Notes: generated by a model from the letters alone, not told the origin. Numbered from the stretch's first letter, positions 1 to 12,617 are shown. The stretch: DNA of 36,770 nucleotides from Diplocarpon mali (GCA_024741835.1 JAENRP010000400.1:1-36770); one strand, 5' to 3'. Made by a program: numbers and translations.

Positions 1-44
1 AGCTCTAGAGAAGCTTATTAAAAAGGGATTCGTCTAAAGAAAAT

Positions 45-402
45 AGCCTTATTAGGCTAATGAACCCTAATTTGCTAAGTCCCTAAGAAGCAATTTGCAA
101 TTAGCAATTGCTAATTAAGCTATGATCAAAGGGCGTATTATAGAATCATAGCTACTAGGCTAAAGTACTTCATTTAGCCGAGTCCCTAAAGCAATTACCT
201 CTTTAATTGCTATTAAAGCTATGATTTAAAGGGCGTATTAATTATAGAATCATAGCTATACTAGGCTAAAGAACTTCAATTAGCCGAGTCCCTAAACCAC
301 TTAGCAATAAGCTCTTTAATTGCTATTAAAGCTATGATTTAAAGGGCGTGTTAAATGTAGAATCATAGCTATACTAGCTTAGTTGGATTAGAAATCATAG
401 CT
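45..402. repeat. Tandem repeat of about 100 bp with paired hairpins
   Basis: Three diverged units follow one another. Each holds the perfect 9-bp inverted arms AGCTATGAT / ATCATAGCT around a loop containing AAAGGGCGT (118-126/145-153, 217-225/249-257, 330-338/362-370). A lone right arm lies at 394-402. The unit starts are 99 and 113 bp apart. Units 1 and 2 hold a second hairpin, GGCTAA / TTAGCC (158-179 and 264-285), followed by GAGTCCCTAAA. No reading frame goes with it. It could be a satellite, a structured LTR part or a non-autonomous element; the sequence does not decide between these. Confidence 0.75.
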
Positions 403-659
403 ATACCAAATTTAGCTATAAACTCTATATCCTGGCTATAAGTTATAGTTCTATATTTAGATATGACTCATAGTACTAAGTTTAGCTAAAACTATATTAC
501 AAATCAAAGGATTACGTATTGCATTACGTATACCTATATTGATTTATAATCTAGTATAACTCCAATATACTAAAAGGTTCTAGAAGCTTAAGATATTTTG
601 TATATATAGATTGCTTTGCTCCTATAGTTAGGAATCAAGCCTCCTAAGCCTCCTAAGTC
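403..659. other. AT-rich DNA without a recognisable gene
   Basis: This stretch is rich in TATA and TAGCTATA steps and has a short direct repeat of CCTCCTAAG near 631-655. I see no coding frame, LTR boundary or RNA gene. It separates the hairpin repeat from the first recognisable part of element A. The missing 5' part of A (gag, protease, integrase core) is not here, so a truncation or a further insertion lies in or left of this stretch. Confidence 0.4.
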
Positions 660-3292
660 TCCAAGTTCTTCAACTACTACTATTACTTACTACTTAATAC
701 TACCTTATACTCTCTTTACCATATCGGCCAGCCCTCATATTTCACAATATATAGGATCTAGGTGCCTAAGCTCCGAAAGGTTATAATCTCCCGAAACGTC
801 GAGTTCGATAAGTCCAAATTCTACTTTAAGGAGTATAAAAAGGTAGCTGGCCACCTGCTCTTAATTATTAAGGAGATTATGCAAATGATTAAGGAAGAGG
901 AGGAGGAAGCTTAAGACGCTAAGTTAATTGTCGAAAATGTAAAGGGAGCTTTAAACGAGCAGCCTGCAGATAACCTAATAAGGGGTAAGCTTATTAATCT
1001 TTTACTAATAGAAGCTCTAAGCTCAGATCTATCGAAGGCTCTTATCCCTTATAAGGCTACTTATAGTGTTTCTACTCTAGCTACTTAGGAGTAGCTGCCT
1101 AGTAGCAAAGGGTTAGACGCTTTAAGACAACTGTTAATAGTTGGGAGGAGCGTTGAAAGTGATATTATAAATGCTAGTTCTATTAGGGAGCGCAATACTA
1201 GGCCTTTAGTTGCTATATAGACTAAGCAATCGCAAGGGCAGGAGTAGGCCCTTTAATTACTAGAAGCTCTATTATAGGTAACTAGTAAAGAAGCACGCCA
1301 GCTCTTATTAGAAGCACCGATCGATCGGGAGCTATATTAGGATATAGAAGCTCTTAAGGGTAATACCGAAAGAGGGAGCTTTCTAAAACTAATAGAAGCT
1401 TAGCCTAAAGTACTCGATATAAGGACCTTTCGAAAACGCAAGAAGCTTGATAAGGAGTAGGAAATAGTACCTATACCGCTCTATAGGTTAAAAAGGAGAA
1501 GAGGGAGTAGGAATGCCATATACGTAATATGCATTAAGGATCTCTTACTAGCCTTTAAAGAACTTAAAATATATTAGTTAAAGTAGGTAAATAGCTTTAT
1601 ATTAACTTTCTAGCTAAGTTAGGAGCCTGCGAAAACTAATAGAAAAGAGTATAAAGCGGTATACTATATTATAGCCGCGGCAATTCAATCTAGAAGCTCT
1701 AAAGGAAACTCTACCCTTTTAATTCCACCTTAAGATAAGCTTCTTAAAGCGTCAACTTATTAGAAGGAGCTTGCAAATCACCCTTTTAAAGAGCAATTTA
1801 AAAAGGGAGTTAAAACTGAAATTAGGAACCTAGAAGCGCGCAATTGCTAGAGAGTAATCGATAGAAGCGAGGCTACTATAAGGCCTATACTACTGAAGTA
1901 GGTCTTTAACTATAAGCTAAACTCCTTTAGGGAGATTAGCTGCTTTAGGTCAAGAATAGTAATAAGGGGAGATCTTTAGGAGGAAGCTTCTATTTTCTCT
2001 ACTTACGCTATAACGCTTGTATCGAGATCTTTTCGGGTTATAATAGCAATAGCCGCTAAATTCGATATAGAGCTTCGATAGTTCGATATTATTAACGCCT
2101 TTATAAATGCTAAAAGAGACCCTTAGAGTGCGCTAGTTGTTTGCTTCTTATCAGATAGTTAAAAGTAGAAAGATAAGGTAGTAGAGCTCGATCGCGCCTT
2201 ATACGGCCTTCGAGACTCCCTAGCACTTTGGTATAGGGATTTTACTAGTACTCTAAAGTCTTTAAAGCTTACCCCTTTTAGTAAGGAGCCTTGTATATTC
2301 GTTAATAAGGATAGGACTGTATTTATAGCCTTTTATATTAATAATATATAAGTAATATACTACTCCTCTTATATAAAAGAAGCTTAGAAGACTATAGAGG
2401 GACTGCGCGAAGTATATGAATTAATAGCTATAAGAGATATTAAGTAGTTCTTAAGGGTAAGAGTCTTTTAAGATAGGAAGCAAGGTACAATTACTCTACT
2501 TTATGATACTTATATCGAGAAGATAGCAAAGAGGTTCGGCCTTAATATAGGGCGTTTCCCTAGTACGCCGCTCTCCTACTTCGAACTTAAAAAGAACTAC
2601 AAAATAGCTTCCTACTTAAGAATTAAGGAGTTCTAGGAAAAAGTAGGCTCCGCCTTATATATAGCTATTATACTATACCTTAATATAGCATTTGCAATCG
2701 CCTAATTATCTCATTTCTATATAAATCTAAGCTTTGAATACCTTAAAGCTATTAATTGGATAATATACTACCTTTTTAATATACGCTTCTTAAGAATCAC
2801 TTATAATCGATTTAGCAGATTAAATAACCTAGTAGTATTATCAGATGCTTCTTTTACAAATAATCTAAAGATAAGGCGCTTCTCCTACAGTTTTATTATA
2901 TTCCTATTTAAAGGAGCAATCGTTTAAAAGGCCTTAAAGCAACCGATAGTTACTACTTCTACTATAGAGGCTAAGCTCTTAAGAGTAGCGCATATAGCAA
3001 AGGAGATGATAGCTTTAAGAAGGTTCTTTAAGGAAATATAGCTTAAGGTAGAAGCTCTATAGTCTATATTTTGCGATAATTAATAGATAATACGGCTTAT
3101 TATAAGAGACTTTTAAAGGATTTCTACAAAGCTTTGATACGTTAATATATATAATATATAGCTACGATAGGAGTATTAAAAAGGGAGCTTTTAAGTGGCC
3201 TATCTCCCTACTAAAGATATGCACGCTAATAGTCTTATTAAAAACCTTTTTTAATAAAAGTTCAAGAGCTTTATTAAGCTTTTGAACCTCTA
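660..3292 (+). pseudogene. Element A: RIP-degraded Copia pol (integrase tail, RT, RNase H)
   Basis: One frame (codons starting at multiples of 3) runs through with many TAA/TAG stops but no frameshift that I can see. Near 735-840 it reads YRI*VPKLRKVIISRNVEF, the C-terminal signature of Copia integrase (normally SRDVxFDE). RVT_2 follows: RSRIVIRGDL near 1940-1975, RQFDIINAFINA near 2070-2110, ELDRALYGLRDS near 2187-2220. The catalytic YVDD box reads YINNI at 2334-2348, so both metal-binding Asp are Asn, as expected from TpG to TpA changes. RNase H follows (LSDASFTNN near 2838) and ends at KFKSFIKLLNL near 3256-3290. The gag, protease and integrase core are absent, so the element is 5'-truncated within the window. 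It would have copied element RNA into cDNA; it is dead now. Its RT resembles that of family B. Confidence 0.9.
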
Positions 3293-4670
3293 AGACGCAA
3301 GAGGTCTAATTGAAAAGCTAGTATTCTAAATGCTTTATAATCCTTTCATATCTCCTTTATAATAGCGAGTAGGAAGGAAGCGTAAGATAAGGCTTAATTT
3401 TCCTTATACTAATATATAAGAAGGCTTAAAACCAACTCCCTTAGATAATCAGAACCTTTAATAGCTTTGCAAATAATATAAGGGCGCGTCCCTATTAAGA
3501 AGCAACCGACTCCTTTGGTAGCATAGCCCTAGGAGCCGCCTAGGGAGCAACGCTAGGAACAACTATAGGTACGCTACAAGCTACCGCAGGGGTAAGAGCC
3601 TTAAAAGCCTCTGCGAGGCAGGCGGCGAGGCTAAGAGGTGCTATAATCGGCGGCAGGAGCTCTTAAGCCACTAGTTCTAAGAAGCTATTAGCTATAGTAT
3701 AAGAAAGCTTATAATTAATGTACCCTCTGATAATACTACCTCCTTTATCTCTCTTTAGCGCGCCTTCTAAAGCTCCTCTCTCACCTTCCTCTTAGTAGCA
3801 GCAAGGCCTTAAATGACTTATTAGTAGTAAACCATTTAAAGGGAGCTTGAAAACGTACTGCGGCGTTACTATCGTTCTCCTCTAATAAGAATACGTAATC
3901 TTCCTATGCTTTTAAAGCGCCGATAGGAAGCTCTTAGCACGCGTAGCCTCCTTTCGTATAATAAAAGCAGTATACTCCTACTATACTATTAAAGCATATG
4001 CTAGCCGACTTCCTAGCTAAGAAGCTTTAAATGCACCTCTTATATAGTATATTCCTTATTAGCCCTTGCTCTGGCTTGCAGTAGGAGGAGGAAGCTGCAG
4101 AGGGGACTGCTGGTATTTTAGGAACTATAGCCTAAGGGGTGGCGGGAAGGGGAAGAGGCGCGCTCCCTCTTAGGGGTATTACTATATCGAACCTCTTAAG
4201 CGCATTATTATCCTCTTACTATCTGCCGCGCTAAGAAGCTTTAAGCTATATTCAAGTATAACGACTTTGCTATAAGTCTTTAGTAGGAGTAAGGGAGTAT
4301 GATTAGGAAGCGTATAGTAATAGCCCTAATAGGGCGCTCTTTAGAGTTATTATTACTATTCTCCATTTTTTAAAGTGATTATTTGAAGAAGTATAAGGAA
4401 GGAAAGCTTTATAAGGGAAAAACGCGTACTTTTATAAGTGTACTGCCTTTATTGACTTTCTTTTATTACCTGATTTAGTTTCCATTCTATAAAGGCTTTT
4501 ATTCTATAGAAGAAGCACTTAGAACCGCGCTCCTTCTCTTATTTATTATAACTTTATTAAGCAATCTTTATTATTTTAGAAGTTAGGGAGCATAATAAAG
4601 GAGTCTTATATATTAGATCTAACGCTAGTTATAGCTAAGCCTAGCTAGGAGCTACTTCTTACCTAGGGGG
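3293..4670 (+). pseudogene. Element A: 3' region beyond RNase H, possible polyprotein extension
   Basis: The pol frame stays protein-like for about 500 bp after the usual end of a Copia polyprotein, for example SDNTTSFISL and SSSLTFLL near 3720-3785, with stops that look RIP-made. The part at 3500-3680 is GC-richer than its surroundings; in another frame it reads as an Ala/Gly-rich stretch, so the true frame is uncertain. From about 3800 to 4670 I recognise no domain. Family B has a comparable GC-rich segment in the same place. Immediately before the putative LTR is a G-run (ACCTAGGGGG), a plausible polypurine tract. I do not recognise a function. Confidence 0.4.
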
Positions 4671-4843
4671 TGTATTGCGCTATAAGGAGCCTTAGGCGCT
4701 AAGGCTCTAAGGACTGGCTTATATAATATACCCCTGAAGTGGCCACGGAGCACTTCTATAAAAGGAGCTCAGATATATAGTTAGAGTAGAATTTTACAAG
4801 CTTCTGCCACTACTGAGAATCCACCTCTAAATACAGAACGACA
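4671..4843 (+). repeat. Putative 3' LTR of element A (173 bp)
   Basis: It starts TGTATTGCGC and ends GAACGACA, so it has the TG...CA ends of an LTR. It lies downstream of A's pol and directly after a purine run. At 4844 the sequence switches without a gap to the interior of family B copy 1, with no family B LTR, which is what an insertion of A into copy 1 would give. It contains the hairpin at 4687-4707. No second copy is in the window to confirm it, because A's 5' end is missing. Confidence 0.5.
4687..4707. other. Perfect 9-bp hairpin inside the putative LTR of A
   Basis: The arms GAGCCTTAG and CTAAGGCTC pair perfectly around the 3-nt loop GCG. The stem keeps G/C pairs in a heavily mutated setting. 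It could be an RNA structure in the LTR or a terminator-like element; its role is unknown. Confidence 0.6.
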
Positions 4844-6126
4844 GCTTCTTATAAAGTATTTCTATCGCAAAGGTTCTCCTTCCCTTCTTTTAAAAATAAC
4901 CCTCCTTTATTATTTAAAATATCGTCTTTGTATTAATAACTTTTGAATATAGAAGGAACTCCCGCTTATTATAGCCTTAGCTGCCTTTGCAAAGTAAGAC
5001 CTTTAGAGTCCTTATACCCTATGTTGTACTAACTTTGCGCTAGGTTGCTAGCACTTCCTTAAGAGTAGGAACCCTATCCTAGTCCTCCTAGCGCCTGCTA
5101 GGTAATAAGCCGCTGCTACTATCCTCGCTGCCGCTACTACCCTTGCTACTGCTGCTACTACTTAAGAGCCCTACCCCTATTATACGCTATATACCTAAGC
5201 CTATAATAGAGCGCAATAACGCATATATATGTTATATTATATATAAGAGCATTAGCAATCTCGATTGTTAGTACTTTAATAGCACTTTTAATATATATTG
5301 CGTTTATTATATAATATTAAGTAATAGCTGCTAGCAAGCTAGCAGACCTCTCCTTGCCTCTTAAGAGGCTATTATATCGGCCTATGCCTGCGGTGCCTTT
5401 AAAAAGGAAGTAGCGCTACTGCTTAATATAGTAAAAGGTGCGCTTTAGAGCTTTTATAATATATCTTATTAAGTCTTATTAAGTTTTAAGCTAATTTTAA
5501 AAGATAGGAGCGATTAGACCCTAGTACTAAGAGGGCTTACTACTCTTGCGAGTAGTAGTACCGCTGCCTCCTTTACTTTTAGTATACTATTCCCGTTCGC
5601 TCCTAGCCCTTTCGGCTTAGACCTATTCGCTCCTATTATCGCCGCCGCTGCTCCTATCCCCTTTGCCTCTACTATCGCAGCCGCTGCTATAGTCTCCTTA
5701 TTCGTCTCCTTAGCCCTTGCTATTACTGCGCCTATCCTCGCTCTTGCCGCCCTTGCCCTTGCCGCCCTTATCGCCGCACCTTTTGCTATCGCCCCTACTA
5801 TTGCTAGTATATTTGCCAGCAGGCCTTTAGCTAAGGGAGTGCTAGTAGGCCTCTTTTAAAAGGAGATCTATATAGAGCTTATAGCTATAGCATCTTAGCT
5901 CTTAGCCTTAGCTAAGAGAATCTAAAAGAGGGTCGCGCCTTATAATAGCAGCTTAGGAATGTTACTTATTTTATATTTTTAAAAAAGGAGAGCTTTTATA
6001 ATGCGCTTTATAAAAGAAAACAAATGAATATAACTATAAGAGAATAAGAGCTTATAAGTATAAGTCTTTTAATAATAAGTAACTACTTGCTAATAAGTGC
6101 AAGTTGCTAAACGATTATTTAAAAGC
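4844..6126 (-). pseudogene. Family B copy 1: 3' region with Ala-rich segment
   Basis: This lies between the RNase H end and the missing 3' LTR. The part at about 5525-5842 is GC-rich and reads on the minus strand as an Ala/Gly/Ile-rich low-complexity peptide beginning AKGLLANILAI, matching copies 2 and 3. Nearer the 3' end there is a Ser/Gly-type stretch (GCTGCTACT runs near 5100-5160). Whether it is a C-terminal extension of Pol, a separate third ORF or a structured non-coding segment is open. I do not recognise a known domain. Confidence 0.45.
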
Positions 6127-9100
6127 TTTAGAGGTTTAATAAATAAATAAAGCTTTTAAACTTCTAGCGGTTTAGGTTCTTAATAAGCCTATCTATATAT
6201 ATCTCTTTAATAGAGAGGTAAATTATCTAAAAGCTTCCTCTTTAATACTTTTAGTAGATTTATATATTACTAATTTCGATATATCAAAGGCTTATTTTAA
6301 TCTTCTTATTCTTTATAATAATTAGTCGAATCGTCTATTAGTTATTACAATATATATTCCATTTAAAGAGGAAGTCTATGCAAATCTCTTTAAAGAGGCA
6401 TTTTATAGCTATTATCTCCTTTATAATAGAAACTATACTATAGAGTTCTACTTTAATAGAAGAGAGTATAATAGTCGCTTGGCGATTTGCTTTTTAAATA
6501 ATCGATCTTCTAAATAAGAAGAAGATATATCCTTAGGAAGATCTATAAGTCTCTTAATCATTTTTAAAAGAAGTATTTAAAGAAGCAATCAATTAGTATT
6601 CCCTAGCCTTAAAGCTATAGGCAATTCCTAAGAAGCGCTTACTATATAAGTATTAAAGCGTTTAATCCGCGGTTAAAAGGTATTTAAAGCTTGGATTAGT
6701 TAAGAAGAAAGATAGTTAAAAGGCTATAAATACAATATCTAAGTGTATTATAATCGCTATATAGAGAATAGAGCCTATTTTCTCTTAGTACTCCTTTACC
6801 TTTTCTAGAAAAGCTTGCCTTAAGTTCTTAATAAACTCCTTCTTTAGTAGTAGAATATTAAGCACTCTTTCTATATTAGCTCCGAACTTTTGAGCGATCT
6901 TCTTAATATAAGTATTATAAACTAAGGAGATCCTCTTTGCCTTTTTATTTTAAATAATCCTTACTTTAAGGAACTAGGAGATATCTCTTATAATAATAAG
7001 CTTATATATCCTCTTTAGGTCTTTAATCAAATGAGTCGCCTGATTTAGGTTAAAGGCCTTATATAACACTTAAATATCGTTAATATAAAATGCTATAAAG
7101 ATTATACGATCCTTTATTATGAAAATATAAGGCTCCTCGCTTAATAGCTTAAGTTAAAGGCCTTTAAGCATTTTTATAAAGTTCTTATACTATAGCGCTA
7201 GAGAGTCTTTTAGCTTATAGAGCGCGCGGTCTAGTTCTACTACTATACTAGGGCACTTAAAGCCATTTAATAGGAAGTATATGATTAAAGCACTCCTTAG
7301 GTCTTTAAAAGCGTTAATAAATGCGTTAATAATATTAAACTGCTTTACTTTTATATCGAAGTACGTAGTAAGCGCTATTAGTACCTTAAAAGACCTTACT
7401 ATAAGTATGGCTATATAGGTTGAGAAAATTAAAGCTTTATTTTAAAGATCCTTTTATATAATTAGCTATAATTAGCACTTTAAAAGCTTACTAAAGCTAT
7501 TAACCTTATAGGTAAAAACCCGTTTTAATAGTATTAGCAGGGGTTTCGAGTAGTCCTTTTGCATAATTCTTTAGTAACTTTGAGATTCTAAATTCCTAAT
7601 CTCCTAGCGCCTTCCTTCTTTAAATCGTTTGCTAAAAGGGTGCTTCTTTAAGTTTAGCTATCCTTTCAAAGGCTTTAGTAAAGAGCCTTAATGCTATAGG
7701 CAATTAAGAGACTGCGCTTTATCCTTTGCCTAACTATTAACTATAGCTTTAATAATTATATAAACTGTTAAATAGTCCTTCTTATCTTCCTTTATTCATT
7801 TATTCGCTTAAAAGGTTAATATAAACTCTTATATATATAAGGAGTAAGGTAAATTAATATTACTTTAAAAGAGTATATACTTTAAAGTAGTAGTATATAC
7901 TTTTGAAGTCTCTTATTATTTAACGCCTAAGCGTCTTATCCTCTTTTGCCTAAGAAGAAGGAGTTCCTTTTTACGCTTTTCTCTATAGATCTTTTCCTTT
8001 ATTTTTATTATTACTAAAGGTTCCTTTAAAAGTTTAAGTAGCTCTATCTCTTAAGCCTATAGTCTTTAAACTAGTATTATAATTTAAGGTATTATATTAT
8101 TAAGGCCTGCTCCTCTTATTAAGTCGCTTCTTATAAGACTATTAGAGCTTCTCCTAAATCTTAGTAGTAGTGCTTCTAACCTTCTACTAGAGTTTACTAA
8201 GACTTACCTTTATAATTGAAGACTCTATCTTAAAGCCTTTAAGCTATCTCTATTCTTATATAAAATAGCGGCTAAAGATCTACTGATCGCCTTATAAAAC
8301 TCGTCTTTAAAGACTCCTTTAAAGTCGTCTATAGTTCCTTCTTTAATAGGGCCTCTATAAGGAATTATCACCCTTAAGCTTTGATCGCTATTTGCCTTTT
8401 TAAAGACTGGTAAAGTGGCTTCTAATTCGCTTGCTTCTACCCTTGAGTTTCTAAGTAGGTCTTTTAGAGAATTTGGATTTAAGTTAAGGCCTTTTATATT
8501 ATTAATTAGAGGCTATAGAGTAGCATTAGTCTATAATATAGGTTCTTCTTATATAGCGGCTTCTTCTATAGCAATTGCATTTAGCCTTGCGATAAGCTTT
8601 GATTTCTTAAAAATGCCTTTAAACTTAGTATCTTAAGCTCCTTCTCCCTCTTTAATTAATTAAAGGGTTATCTTAAGTTCTTAATATAATATAAGGTTTA
8701 TACGCTTAGCTTTTGGACTATAGAAAAGAGACTTATCGAATTTAATATTATAAGTCGTTATTACTTACTAAAGTATAGGAATTTAGATTCTATAAATATT
8801 AAAGGTAATATATCTAATTAAGTAACCTAAGTGCCTTTATAATTTAATTTTAAAGGTTCGGCGGTCCTTCCCTACCTCTCTCTCTTTAATTAAAGGGTAT
8901 ACGTAAGCGCTATATATATAAATGCAACTCCAGTTAGGCTTTAAGCTTACTATCATCTACTTAATAAGTAGCGGCTTATAGAATTGAAAATACTACTTAA
9001 ATTAACTATAGAAAGCCTCACTTAATAAGATCATCTTCTTCTTAATAAGTAAGGAGATATTATAAAGGTATATAGCAGCCTTTATAACCTTTGGCCAAAG

Positions 9101-11827
9101 GCTTACTAAAAGCCTAGCGTAGATCCTCATTTTAATAGAGCGTTTAATCAACTCCCTTTCTACTTACTTTATACCTCTATTAAATTAATATATATAAGTA
9201 GGAGTAAGCTTTAAATCGATTCCTTCCTCTTTTACCTATTTCTAGTACTTTATAAGAGAGTCTTCCCTTAAGGAGATTACTAAAGTGTTATTATCTTACT
9301 TAATCTTATAAATAGAAAGCCTATATTAGTGTTTTACCTATGCTTTAAAGGCCTAAAGGACCTCTATAATTATATCTCTACCCTTCGATCTTAATAGGAA
9401 TATCTAAAGTATACTACTATACTTATCTTTAATTAAAAGAACCTATAAGTAACTATTATATAAGTTATTTAAAAAGTTAAAGAGATCTTAGGAGATTTTA
9501 AAGAAGGGCCTTAAAGATCGGTTCTTAAAGGTAGTATAAGAAATAACTTACTTAGCAGACGCTACTGCGCATATAAGGTACTCTAGCCTTTATATTCCCT
9601 TGATCTTTACTCCCTTAGCGCACTTGACTAGCGCTTAGAGAGCCTTTGCGCTTAAGTGGCTAGCGCAAAGGTACTATATATATATATTATTATCTTGCAC
9701 CTTAATAGGCGTATAGCTAGACTAAAACCTATTATAAAGCGTTATCTTAGCTATAGGGAATGCTATTAAGGTAGAGAAATTATATTAAAGTATATTTAAG
9801 AGATTTAAATAGTTAATAGGCTTATATTTAAAGAAAATAAGATTATAGCAACGCTTTAACTAAGCTTGCTTTATAAAATCTCTAATACTCTTAGAGTGTA
9901 AAGTAAGGTCTACCCCAAAGTATTAAAAACCCTTATCTATAAGAAGCCTTTTTAAGATAATATTAATAGTAAACTCCTTTATAATAGCAATATTATATAG
10001 TATTATCCTTATAAGAGAGCTATTATATTATAAAAGAGAGTCTACTATATATCTATTACCTCTCCTAATAATTAAGAGTCTTAAGGTACCTGCTTTAATA
10101 TATTACTACGAATCGCCAAAAGGCTTAAAGGTGCTTACGATAAGTAAATCCTTTAAATTAACAATATAAGTAGCTGCGTAATTATTAAGGAGTATACTTA
10201 AGGAGAGCAGGTGGCGTTTTAGCTTAAAGAGGTAGTAAATATTAAACGATTCTTCAAAAGTATTAAAGGCAAAGGGATCTATTATTATAAAAACTAATAA
10301 GTTCTCCCTTTTGCCTAAACCATCCTCCTTAAAGGCTAAAGCCTTTCCCTTGAATTTATCAATTGCTATTACTATAATATCATTCTCCTTAAGCTATACT
10401 TAAAGACCCTTGAACTAGTCTCCTGCGTTTAACGCCTTTTATATTTATAGGACCTCCTTTTGCAAGGGGAGAACCTTTATATTTTCCTTACGCCTATCTA
10501 TAATATATAATAGTTTCCAATAGTCCTAGGGCTTCTAATAGTAGTTAATAGAGCCTTTATAAGGGCACTTAGGCCTGATCTCCCTTTTAAAGCTTATAGA
10601 GCGATTTCGGGAGCTACTTGCTAGAGCCTGCAAAGGGGTCTTAGCATTTAAGAGAGACTCTTAAGTAGTAAAAACTGCTAGCTCTTTATTATCAATTGCT
10701 CTATTAGATTCAATACCTACTAAGGTACAGCTTAGCTATATTAGGTTATACTTATATAGGGTTCCTATCTACTTATTAGTGATTATTTCCTCCTTTAGGC
10801 AGGTCGCTTAACTTAGATTAATCTTTATTGCAACTAAGTTTAAAAAGTCAATCACTCCTAGTCTCCTTTTAATCTTAAGAAGACTGTATTATTCTGCTAA
10901 ATAGTACGCCTCTTGCTACTCCTGGATTTACTACTAAGTATTAGTTCTCCTAGTCTTACCTTAGCGTAGTATATTATAATATTAAAGCCTTATTTAAGAT
11001 TAAATAGCCTTATCGGAAGGCATAATATTATACTTTAAAATAGATACTAGGCCTTAGAGTGAGAGTTGCTAGTTTATTAAATTAGTATATAGGTTATTAG
11101 CAGTAGTTCTACTTATAAGAGTGTCTTTATTAAGTATTAAGGAAGAGAGCTTTTTAACTTGGATTTAAGCTTAAGCTATTACAGAAGCTAGAAGCGTTCT
11201 ATCGATAGTCTTAAAGACCTATTCTAGTAGTAGTTTATAGTATTTGCGTTAGGTCTTCTAAGTCTCCTTATGCATAAGGTACTCCTTTATTAGGATTTTA
11301 TATTCATCTTTGATATCTTTATAAGAAGCTTATAAAGGAGGAGCTTTTGACAGATCTCCTAAGGGAAAGCGGGCGTAAATCTATTCGGATAGAGTTGCTA
11401 TATACTCTTTATATAACCTTGCGTATACTATGCAAAGGTTAGCCGTTTCCAATTCCTTAAGCTCCTATATAAAGGGAGCTTAAGGCTTAGTCTTTATAAT
11501 TGACTTAAATAGGAGTCTTAGATTGGCAAAAATAGTAATATTATAAAGCTTAGCAAAGAATATATATTTATTAAACCACTTTACTTAAGAGGCAAAGGTA
11601 TTAAGGCAAGGCTTAAAAATACTTAAAGCGTTAGATATATTAAATAAAGTCTAATAAAAAAGGTTAGGTATATAAATAGAGTTTGCAAATAAGGTTCGAT
11701 CGGAAAATGGAGATTTATTAATTGAAAATAAAGGTCCTTTAAGTCATTATAAATACTCGGAAAGTCGGTTAAAAGCTTAAAGGGCCCTTTAGCCGGTTGC
11801 ATACAAAGAGAAAGCATATTAAAGTGC
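6127..11827 (-). pseudogene. Family B copy 1: degraded Gag-Pol
   Basis: The domain order matches copy 3 in mirror image. Gag-like sequence runs from about 11827 downward (ELKELETANLCI near 11440-11470), followed by protease, pre-integrase and integrase, and RT. The RT catalytic box reads YINDI at 7073-7087, so this copy keeps one of the two catalytic Asp where copies 2 and 3 have lost both. RNase H ends near 6130 (KFKSFI.LLNL). Stops are TAA/TAG at expected Gln/Trp positions. Its base composition is slightly less degraded than copy 2. It would have made virus-like particles, integrase and cDNA; it is inactive. Confidence 0.88.
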
Positions 11828-11843
11828 TTATAGGGCTTATAAC

Positions 11844-12040
11844 TATAGTGCAGTCGGCTAAAGGGCCTTTATTAGGTCGCTTAAAAGGCTTGCAGAAGTA
11901 GGAGAAGATGATTAATTATATTATTATCTAATATATATATGGTAAAAAGACTTCAGAAAGAAAAGGGAGAGCATATGACTTAGCAGAGTCACGTGGAGGG
12001 TCTCCAGAATAAGTGGAGACTCCGCCCATTCTGCACGACA
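11844..12040 (-). repeat. Family B copy 1: 5' LTR (197 bp)
   Basis: Read on the minus strand it begins TGTCGTGCAGAATGGG and ends GACTGCACTATA (CA mutated to TA). It has the same length as the four other family B LTRs. The outer edge (right side) keeps many CA/TG/CG steps, while the edge facing the element is mutated. It would contain the promoter and RNA start of the element. Confidence 0.93.
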
Positions 12041-12594
12041 TCAATCGACTTCCTTACTACTGCGACTAAACTAGCAAAGATATTATTAAATCTCTACTTA
12101 AGTAGAAGCTTCGCAAGTCCTAGGAACTATTTATTAAAGCTCTTAAGTCTGAATTCTAAGAATTTGATAGATAGTAGATTTGCGATACTTTGGCCTTTTT
12201 AAAGGAGTTTATTCTTATTACTTGCACTCTTAAGGAACTTAAAGACTACTATCGGACCTTTACTTAAGTATCGAATACCTTAATCAATTAGAAGATTCTT
12301 AATAAAGTTGAAAGAGGATGCCTTTTCTTACTTAAATTACCTACTAGCCTTTGAAATAAGATTATTAAGTACTTTTGAATTAATAAGCGTAATCTTATAA
12401 TATATGCTTAATTTAAAGACTTCTTAGCCTTTGTCTTAAAATCAGACCTTAGTAAAAGGACTATTAAGGGAATAGAAAAGGAAAAAGAGCCTACTTCCTC
12501 CTTTACTAAAGATCTTAAAAGCTTAGTGCAAGAATATTCGAAGGCTCTAGAGGTTATTAAAGAGGCAAAGAGAAATCTAATAGTAATTCCCTTC

Positions 12595-12617
12595 ACTTGC
12601 GGTCCTAGCTTAAGAGT
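12595..12617 (+). repeat. 23-bp near-palindrome, in frame in E gag
   Basis: It begins ACTTGCGGTCC and ends TTAAGAGT, a RIP-mutated copy of the dispersed 23-bp motif. It reads in the gag frame as TCGPSLRV, in the linker before the cysteine-containing tail. Confidence 0.85.

Larger units (their letters stand above)
4844..12040 (-). mobile_element. Family B LTR retrotransposon, copy 1 (lacks its 3' end)
   Basis: This is a Copia-order element read right to left: the 5' LTR is at 11844-12040, then gag-pol, then the 3' region. It aligns base for base in layout with copy 2. The left end at GCTTC (4844-4848) corresponds to position 13068 of copy 2, so about 395 bp, including the 3' LTR, are missing here. 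Element A abuts precisely at this point, so A most likely jumped into copy 1 and the rest lies left of the window. The 5 bp after the LTR are TCAAT (12041-12045), the expected target duplication; its partner is outside the window. Confidence 0.85.

Noticed and set aside
61..300. CCCTAA telomere-like hexamers (near 64, 184, 290)
   Set aside because: They are isolated single hexamers within the hairpin repeat, not tandem telomeric repeats.
8415..8636. Plus-strand ORF with a counterpart on the minus strand at 24990-25241
   Set aside because: Both are antisense to the family B polyprotein between integrase and RT. The pair only reflects the inverted copies.
11623..11817. 64-codon minus-strand ORF starting MLSLCMQPAKG, with a match at 19855-20049
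   Set aside because: It is conserved between copies but out of phase with the long Gag-Pol frame that covers the same DNA. Similarity follows from DNA identity.
11993..12202. 69-codon plus-strand ORF
   Set aside because: It starts inside the B copy 1 LTR, crosses the insertion boundary and is out of phase with E gag.
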